From contig NZ_JBHTAN010000006.1 in NCBI RefSeq assembly GCF_042663585.1, positions 2,232,001 through 2,296,000 on the forward strand: a stretch of 64,000 nt of DNA. The letters are read 5' to 3'. Shown here in pieces: positions 59,435 to 64,000 of the stretch. The first letter of the stretch is position 1, and every line of letters begins with the position of its first letter. The position numbers were made by a program, and so were the translations under genes. Under the pieces are notes generated by a model. It saw only the letters and a list, made by a program, of their open reading frames with translations. It ran no database searches and was not told the origin of the DNA. Origin of the DNA: Natranaeroarchaeum sp042663585. GTDB taxonomy: Archaea; Halobacteriota; Halobacteria; Halobacteriales; Natronoarchaeaceae.

Positions 59435-59806
59435 ATGGTAGACCACGGACGCTCTATGCGAAAGCGAACAGGCGGGCGACTCCGACCGAACACTGACCGC
59501 AAGAAACACCAACTCGGCCGCGAACCGACCGAGACCGGCCTCGGCGAGACGTCGATCCGAACCATCGACGCACGCGGTGGCACCCGCAAAGTTCGCGCAC
59601 TCAACATCGATACCGCAAGCGTCGCTGACGGCGACGAGACGGTCCAGGCGGAGATCGAGGACGTCGCCGAGAACGCGGCGGACCCGAACTACGCTCGACG
59701 AAACATCATCACGAAAGGTGCGGTCATCGAGACGACCGAAGGGCGTGCCCGCGTGACCTCCCGACCCGGTCAGACCGGTCAGGTCAACGCCGTTCTGGTC
59801 GAGTAA
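59435..59806 (+). CDS. rps8e: 30S ribosomal protein S8e
   Basis: This 123-residue small-subunit protein has the S8e signature: RSMRKRTGGRLRPNTDRKKHQLGREPTETGLG near residue 6 and ARRNIITKGAVIETTEGRARVTSRPGQTGQVNAVLVE at the end. I chose ATG 59435 (MVDHGRS). It is not part of a ribosomal operon here. The zinc-finger gene lies tail to tail with it, 3 bases away. Confidence 0.96.
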   Translation: MVDHGRSMRKRTGGRLRPNTDRKKHQLGREPTETGLGETSIRTIDARGGTRKVRALNIDTASVADGDETVQAEIEDVAENAADPNYARRNIITKGAVIETTEGRARVTSRPGQTGQVNAVLVE

Positions 59807-59809
59807 CGC

Positions 59810-59980
59810 TCAGAACTGCTGGGTCGGCCCGCCCCAGGACGGATCGGTGTCGACGGCACACTCGACACAGATCCCCATATCCTCCTGATAATGTGTTCGG
59901 CAGACCATCGCTCCACAGTTGCGACACTGATCGACTGACTGCGCTTGCTCACAGACCTCACAGAGGCCAGTCACGCTCAT
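59810..59980 (-). CDS. Small zinc-finger protein
   Basis: This 56-residue protein has six cysteines and a histidine: LCEVC near residue 7, QCRNCGAMVCRTHY near 18, and ICVEC near 37. Two zinc sites of the cross-brace kind could form. The C-terminal DPSWGGPTQQF is conserved-looking. ATG 59980 (MSVTGLC) is preferred to the upstream ATG at 60016. Function is unknown. Confidence 0.75.
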   Translation of the reverse strand: MSVTGLCEVCEQAQSVDQCRNCGAMVCRTHYQEDMGICVECAVDTDPSWGGPTQQF

Positions 59981-60119
59981 ACGAATGATACCGAGGCGCA
60001 CGATATTAATTGGCAATGGTCAGAACGCCCCAGAACTCTTCTCAGACGCTGGGAATCGCCGGCCCGTTAAACAGGAAAACGCGCTGAGATACTGGTACGA
60101 ACAGCACCCGGGTGACACA

Positions 60120-61298
60120 ATGGCTACGTCTAGACAACACGAAGAGATCGTCGGGGAACCGTCGGAACAGAGACAGCGTTCGGCCGACCGACAGGAGAGC
60201 GAGACGCCGACCGCCGATCGAACGATTCTGACACTCGACAGTGCAACCAAGCGCTACGGTCCCGAAGTCGCCGTCGACGAACTATCGCTGTCGGTGGTCG
60301 ACGGGGAGTTCATCACGCTACTGGGGCCGTCAGGCTGTGGCAAGTCGACCACGCTGCGACTGATTGCCGGCCTCGAACGCCCCGACGAAGGGGCGGTCCG
60401 GATCGACGGCGAGACGGCCGCCGAGGCCGGTGACGGACCCTTCGTTCCCCCGGAGAACCGCAACGTCGGCGTCGTCTTTCAGGACTTCGCGCTCTTTCCG
60501 CACATGACCGCCGCCGAGAACGTCGCGTTCGGCATCGAGGACCTGCCCGACGCCGAACGGGACGGGCGCGTCGAAGACCTGCTCGAACTCGTCGGTCTGG
60601 CCGACCAGGGCGACTCCCGGCCGGAGGCGCTCTCGGGGGGCCAGCAACAGCGCGTCGCGCTCGCACGGGCGCTCGCCCCCGAACCGGAGATTCTCCTGCT
60701 CGACGAACCGTTCTCGAACCTCGACGTGGATCTGCGCGTCGAGATGCGCGAGGAGGTCCGACGGATCGTCAAAGATACCGGCGTGACAGCGGTCTCTGTC
60801 ACTCACGACCAGGAGGAGGCGCTGTCGATCAGTGACCGCGTCGCCGTGATGCACGAGGGAGAACTCGAGCAGGTCGGTGCGCCCGAAGCCGTCTTCCAGC
60901 GACCGACGTCTCGCTTCGTCGCGAACTTCCTCGGCCACGCCAGTTTTCTCTCCGGCTACGTTCAGGGAGACGAGGTCGAGACGTCTGTCGATAGCCTCCC
61001 CCGCGAGCAGGTCCACGGCCTGCAGTCCGAGTACGACCACACCGAACTCGACGTACTGGTCCGGCCCGACGACGTGCTCACGACGTGCAACTGCAACGGT
61101 GAGGCCGACGGCGTGATCACATACCGACGCTATCTCGGCCCGACCGTACTGTACCGCGTCGAACTCGATAGCGGCGAGACGGTACAGTGTATGCACAACC
61201 ACAGCGAGAAACTCGAACTCGGCGACCGGGTCGACGTGGGACTCGTTGCCGATCACGAACTGGTCTGGTTCCCCGTCGAGGACGACGCCGGAGCCTGA
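60120..61298 (+). CDS. ABC transporter ATP-binding protein, FbpC/PotA-like
   Basis: This 392-residue ATPase has Walker A GPSGCGKST near residue 72, Q-loop VFQDFALFPH near 117, ABC signature LSGGQQQRVALARA near 170 and Walker B ILLLDEPFSNLD near 190. A C-terminal TOBE-type domain (VLVRPDDVLTTCNCNG, RYLGPTVLYRVELDSGETVQC) follows. FbpC-like ATPases serve ferric iron, thiamine or polyamine transporters. No permease or binding protein is nearby, so it is an orphan. The first 35 residues are a charged extension. Confidence 0.85.
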   Translation: MATSRQHEEIVGEPSEQRQRSADRQESETPTADRTILTLDSATKRYGPEVAVDELSLSVVDGEFITLLGPSGCGKSTTLRLIAGLERPDEGAVRIDGETAAEAGDGPFVPPENRNVGVVFQDFALFPHMTAAENVAFGIEDLPDAERDGRVEDLLELVGLADQGDSRPEALSGGQQQRVALARALAPEPEILLLDEPFSNLDVDLRVEMREEVRRIVKDTGVTAVSVTHDQEEALSISDRVAVMHEGELEQVGAPEAVFQRPTSRFVANFLGHASFLSGYVQGDEVETSVDSLPREQVHGLQSEYDHTELDVLVRPDDVLTTCNCNGEADGVITYRRYLGPTVLYRVELDSGETVQCMHNHSEKLELGDRVDVGLVADHELVWFPVEDDAGA

Positions 61299-61312
61299 TC
61301 GGGTCCACATCG

Positions 61313-61320
61313 TTTTGTAT
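61313..61320 (+). promoter_or_regulatory. Candidate TATA box for the universal stress protein gene
   Basis: The sequence ttttgtat lies 22-29 bases before the ATG at 61342, a leaderless-type spacing. Confidence 0.5.
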
Positions 61321-61341
61321 CCGATCCCCATAGAGTGGGGT

Positions 61342-61968
61342 ATGTACAGACGAATCCTGCTGCCGACCGACGGGAGCGCGGGGAGTCAGCGGGCGCTCGA
61401 GCACGCCGTAGCACTGGCTGACGAGGTCGGAGCGACGATCCACGCGGTCTACGTCGTCAACACGAGCGAGTACGACGAACTCGAGGGGAACTCTACCGAC
61501 GAACTGGAGCGGACCGGCGAGACCGCCCTCGATGGAGTCCAGCGGACCTGTGGACGGGTTGGCGTGGACGTCGAGACGGAGTTACGGCACGGGGCTCCAC
61601 ACGAGGAGATCCTGGCGGCCGCCGACGATGCAGCGGCGGACGCCATCGTGATGGGCACCCATGGTCGGACGGGGATCGACAGGCTCCTCGTGGGAAGCGT
61701 CACAGAGCGGATCGTCAGGGAATCGCCGATTCCGGTAACGACGGTTCGCGTCTCCGAGGAGACGAGCGCGATCGATTCTCCCGAGCGCGCGCTCGAACGC
61801 GCTCGTGAGGCGGTCGAAGAGGCCGGTCACGACGAGATCAAAGTGGTCGACGACCCCTATCGGGGAACCAGTTTCTGGATCGTTCCGATGGAGCTAGAAG
61901 GGGGTGATGCGCGGGTGCATATCGACGCGGCGACGGGGGGTATCCGTATCGCATCCCCGGAGAACTGA
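61342..61968 (+). CDS. Universal stress protein with C-terminal extension
   Basis: This 208-residue protein has a Usp domain in residues 1-140: RRILLPTDGSAGSQRALEHAV at the start, then VMGTHGRTGIDRLLVGSVTERIVRESPIPVTTVR with the nucleotide-binding loop. The extra 65 residues (REAVEEAGHDEIKVVDDPYRGTSFWIVPM) form a small domain resembling the short haloarchaeal HalOD-type domains. ATG 61342 is backed by the TATA box. Its function may be stress signalling; the extension is not seen in the Usp at 31625. Confidence 0.85.
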   Translation: MYRRILLPTDGSAGSQRALEHAVALADEVGATIHAVYVVNTSEYDELEGNSTDELERTGETALDGVQRTCGRVGVDVETELRHGAPHEEILAAADDAAADAIVMGTHGRTGIDRLLVGSVTERIVRESPIPVTTVRVSEETSAIDSPERALERAREAVEEAGHDEIKVVDDPYRGTSFWIVPMELEGGDARVHIDAATGGIRIASPEN

Positions 61969-62000
61969 GACTGGAACCGATCGACAACGAAAGGAACGTG

Positions 62001-62621
62001 TTAGCTGCGGACGATTGGGGGGTGACGAGTCGCGAGTGCGCTCGACGAGGAGAGTTCGAGCCGCATCTCGAAGGAGGGGGCACGGCGGCCGATCCCTGTG
62101 CGGTCAGAGGTCTGCTCGACTCGCTCGAAACCGAGGCGCTCGTACATCGAGATTGCTCTTCGGTTCGAGGGTTCGACTTCGAGGACGAGCGCATCGCGAG
62201 CGGCGGCCGACGCGCTCGCGATGATGTGTTTGCAGAGCTCTGTGCCGATCCCGCGGGACTGGTAGTCCTGATGAACGAAGACGGCTAGCTCCGGTTCGGG
62301 CTCGTGGGTTGGCATGTAGACGGCGTGGCCGGCGATATCGCCGTCCGCAGTCGCGACGAAGTTGCCACCGTCGGCGACGAGCATGTCGACCCACTCCGCC
62401 CGGCGCTCGTCGGTCAGTGGCGGCAAGCCCTGCGCTCGGTCCGTGGAATCGAACTTTCGATACATCTCGAGGAGCACCTCCCGGTCGTCGGTGTCGTAGG
62501 GCCGGACGGTCCAGGCCGACCCAGTCGCGTCGACGAAGCGCGGACAGCGTGCCGGGCAGTGGGCGGTCCCTTCGCACTCGGACGGGTCCCAGTACTCACA
62601 GCTGCTGGTGTTCGATCCCAT
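62001..62621 (-). CDS. GNAT acetyltransferase with N-terminal Cys cluster
   Basis: This 206-residue protein is a GNAT fold: VRPYDTDDREVLLEMY near residue 33, ELAVFVHQDYQSRGIGTELCKHII near 117 with the acetyl-CoA loop, and LEVEPSNRRAISMYERLGFE near 150. The first 25 residues carry CEYWDPSECEGTAHCPARC, four cysteines that could form a zinc site. ATG 62621 is preferred to ones upstream. The acceptor is unknown. Confidence 0.82.
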   Translation of the reverse strand: MGSNTSSCEYWDPSECEGTAHCPARCPRFVDATGSAWTVRPYDTDDREVLLEMYRKFDSTDRAQGLPPLTDERRAEWVDMLVADGGNFVATADGDIAGHAVYMPTHEPEPELAVFVHQDYQSRGIGTELCKHIIASASAAARDALVLEVEPSNRRAISMYERLGFERVEQTSDRTGIGRRAPSFEMRLELSSSSALATRHPPIVRS

Positions 62622-62710
62622 GATGGGAGATTCGTCTGGACGCGTCATAAGCCGATAGCTCGGTCTCAGAAACTGAGAACGAATCAAGCACCCATGAACT
62701 GGCGCGCCCA

Positions 62711-63079
62711 TCAGTGCTCTGGCAGCAGCTCCGACAGTGGGACAGCAGCCGCCGCCTCGGGGTCGAGCGTCGCGACGACGCCGCTGTCCTCGGTGACGGG
62801 CGCGTGGAGTACCAGCACGTCCTCGTAGCTGTAGACGGTCGCGGTGTGTTCGCCGTAGGGGCCGCCGACGGGCTGATAGCCGGTCGTTCGTTTGAGGACG
62901 GGGAGTTTCTTCTCGGGTGGGATCCCGTCTTTCGCTCCCGGGTTCATACGCTGTATTTCGATACTTCCCTCGTCGTACCGGACGACAGCACGAAGATAAT
63001 CGCCGCAGATCCGGTCTAACTGCGTATCTAGTTCCGCCGCCAGTTCCTCAGCAGTCGTCCGATCAGTCGTTGATGACAT
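62711..63079 (-). CDS. Haloarchaeal DUF7522-like protein
   Basis: This 122-residue protein has a helical start (TTAEELAAELDTQLDRICGDYLRAVVRYDEGS) and a beta-rich end (TATVYSYEDVLVLHAPVTEDSGVVATLDPEA). I recall similar proteins as DUF7522; the match is from memory. ATG 63079 is used since the longer upstream frame overlaps the 63136 gene. Function is unknown. Confidence 0.55.
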   Translation of the reverse strand: MSSTTDRTTAEELAAELDTQLDRICGDYLRAVVRYDEGSIEIQRMNPGAKDGIPPEKKLPVLKRTTGYQPVGGPYGEHTATVYSYEDVLVLHAPVTEDSGVVATLDPEAAAAVPLSELLPEH

Positions 63080-63135
63080 GGTGTTCGGTATTGCTGGAGT
63101 CGCGTCCATTTGCTTTCGGGGCGATGGGGGTCGGT

Positions 63136-63504
63136 TTACCGCGATAACTGCCCGGGAGAGGTCGGCTCTGTAGTCGAAGCGACAGACACCGATCCGTAGC
63201 CGCCCAGTGAGACCGCACCCGGTTGCCACCGAGCAGTCTCGACCCGCGTACAGACCGAGCGAAGCGCGTCGAGCGTCGCGCGGTGGTCCTCACCGGTGGT
63301 GAATCGGTCGAGTGTCTGCCGGTCCGCGAACTCGAACTGCAGTCGGACACACGTCCCGTCGACGGCGCTCATCGGACGGAAGCCAGCCAGCCCATCGACG
63401 GCAATCCACCGGACCACCGCATCGGAGACGAGTTCGCGGTACTGCTGCTCACGTTCGGGGTCGATCTCGCAGGTCAGTTCGTACCGGTAGCCGCCGGTGT
63501 TCAT
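63136..63504 (-). CDS. Small alpha/beta protein of unknown function
   Basis: This 122-residue protein starts MNTGGYRYELTCEIDPEREQQYRELVSDAVV and has a dimeric alpha-beta-barrel-like pattern (VRLQFEFADRQTLDRFTTGEDHRATLDAL). Its ATG overlaps the stop of an upstream 24-codon frame as TAATG. It is followed by the DUF7522-like gene on the same strand. No enzyme motif was seen. Confidence 0.55.
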   Translation of the reverse strand: MNTGGYRYELTCEIDPEREQQYRELVSDAVVRWIAVDGLAGFRPMSAVDGTCVRLQFEFADRQTLDRFTTGEDHRATLDALRSVCTRVETARWQPGAVSLGGYGSVSVASTTEPTSPGQLSR

Positions 63505-63578
63505 TATCGAAATCCCCCGGGCGGGCCAGCAGGTCCGTCGCGGTGCAATCGGCGAGCGTTGAGGGGATGCCCGGTCAT
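63504..63578 (-). CDS. Candidate 24-residue upstream peptide gene
   Basis: A short frame reads MTGHPLNARRLHRDGPAGPP and ends GGFR, with TAA sharing one base with the ATG of the next gene. A TATA-like tattaaac about 55 bases upstream on the minus strand would give a short leader. Coupling geometry and the promoter are the only support; it may be a chance frame. Confidence 0.35.
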   Translation of the reverse strand: MTGHPLNARRLHRDGPAGPPGGFR

Positions 63579-63921
63579 ATCATACAGTATCACAGCCAGA
63601 TCAATCGGAACTACGCTGTATATTGGAGGGTTTAATACCGGTGGGAGTGATGACTCGGCTAGTTCCTGTGGATCTCCTGGATTACGTACGTGCTCGGCGA
63701 TCTGGACGCGTCGGTCGTCCAATACGTCGGCGTCGCGGTCACCTACGGCCTCGAAGCGCTCTAGCACCGGGTCGGCCCCTGGACGACGGTATCGATAGAG
63801 GGCACCTCCAGTGAGACCGAAGAATCGACGGACAGGACGCCGACCGTCCTGAACTGCCGACGGATAAACAACTGTATATTACAGCCAAACGGTGTTGGCG
63901 AAGTAGATACACAGTACTGGT

Positions 63922-64000
63922 ATGAGCCGCACCTCCCAGCTCTACTCGGACGGCGGGACCAACGAGCGCGAGATACGCGAATGCTTCGAGCCGAAGCTTG
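63922..64000 (+). CDS. Start of a gene cut by the window end
   Basis: The frame begins MSRTSQLYSDGGTNEREIRE and runs off the window without a stop. A TATA-like tgtatatta lies about 55 bases before the ATG. Too little is present to name a family. Confidence 0.45.
   Translation, partial: MSRTSQLYSDGGTNEREIRECFEPKL

Noticed and set aside
59985..60119. In-frame extension of the ABC ATPase to an upstream start
   Set aside because: The 45 extra codons have no family similarity and overlap the promoter side of the divergent zinc-finger gene.
63623..63814. Open frame on the plus strand near the right end
   Set aside because: It has no recognisable motif and overlaps the promoter region of the minus-strand genes.

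Overview
The window is a piece of chromosome from a halophilic archaeon (class Halobacteria). The evidence is high GC, very acidic proteins, archaeal and eukaryote-type information genes (S24e, S27ae, S8e, a Kae1-Bud32 fusion, Sec61 beta, an Spt4 tail), archaemetzincin, an AglG-type dolichol-linked glycosyltransferase, and TATA boxes about 27 bases before start codons, implying leaderless mRNAs. I cannot name the genus from sequence alone. No tRNA, rRNA or CRISPR array was seen.

Layout. 1-12.9 kb: translation and CoA genes (Spt4 tail, GTP-dependent dephospho-CoA kinase, S24e-S27ae-Kae1/Bud32), two tandem acyl-CoA synthetases, an MBL hydrolase, SerS, a PHP phosphoesterase and zinc-ribbon microproteins. 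13-24 kb: uracil-DNA glycosylase, HisH and HisE, PdxT, Sec61 beta, thioredoxin, F420-dependent NADP reductase, HAD hydrolase, archaemetzincin, AglG and others. 24-33 kb: PhoU, a protein-isoaspartate methyltransferase pair, a nadA-nadB-nadC operon, UspA, and a membrane protein with a long VEETVEE-type repeat. 33-40 kb: riboflavin synthase, PrsW protease, and a pstS-pstC-pstA-pstB phosphate transporter divergent from an AbrB-PhoU regulator.

40.1-53.2 kb is the most unusual part: two adjacent clusters for SipW-dependent, TasA/camelysin-like exported proteins. Cluster A has two small TasA-like proteins, a broken third copy, a membrane-bound HTH protein, a signal peptidase with an extra exoplasmic domain, and a DUF5305 protein. 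Cluster B has a 445-residue TasA-like protein, an acidic exported protein, a second signal peptidase, a second membrane HTH protein, and a 900-residue TasA-like protein fused to a von Willebrand A domain. An IS5-family element with an 8-bp target duplication sits between them. Remnants of the 3' end of the neighbouring phoU gene occur at the boundaries, suggesting repeated insertion or duplication at that gene's end. The likely joint product is a cell-surface or biofilm fibre system, but that is inference.

53-64 kb returns to housekeeping: PyrF, a HAD hydrolase, a three-subunit proton-translocating transhydrogenase operon with a coupled 17-codon mini-gene, DUF2240, S8e, an orphan iron-type ABC ATPase, a UspA, a GNAT acetyltransferase, small haloarchaeal proteins and the start of a cut-off gene.
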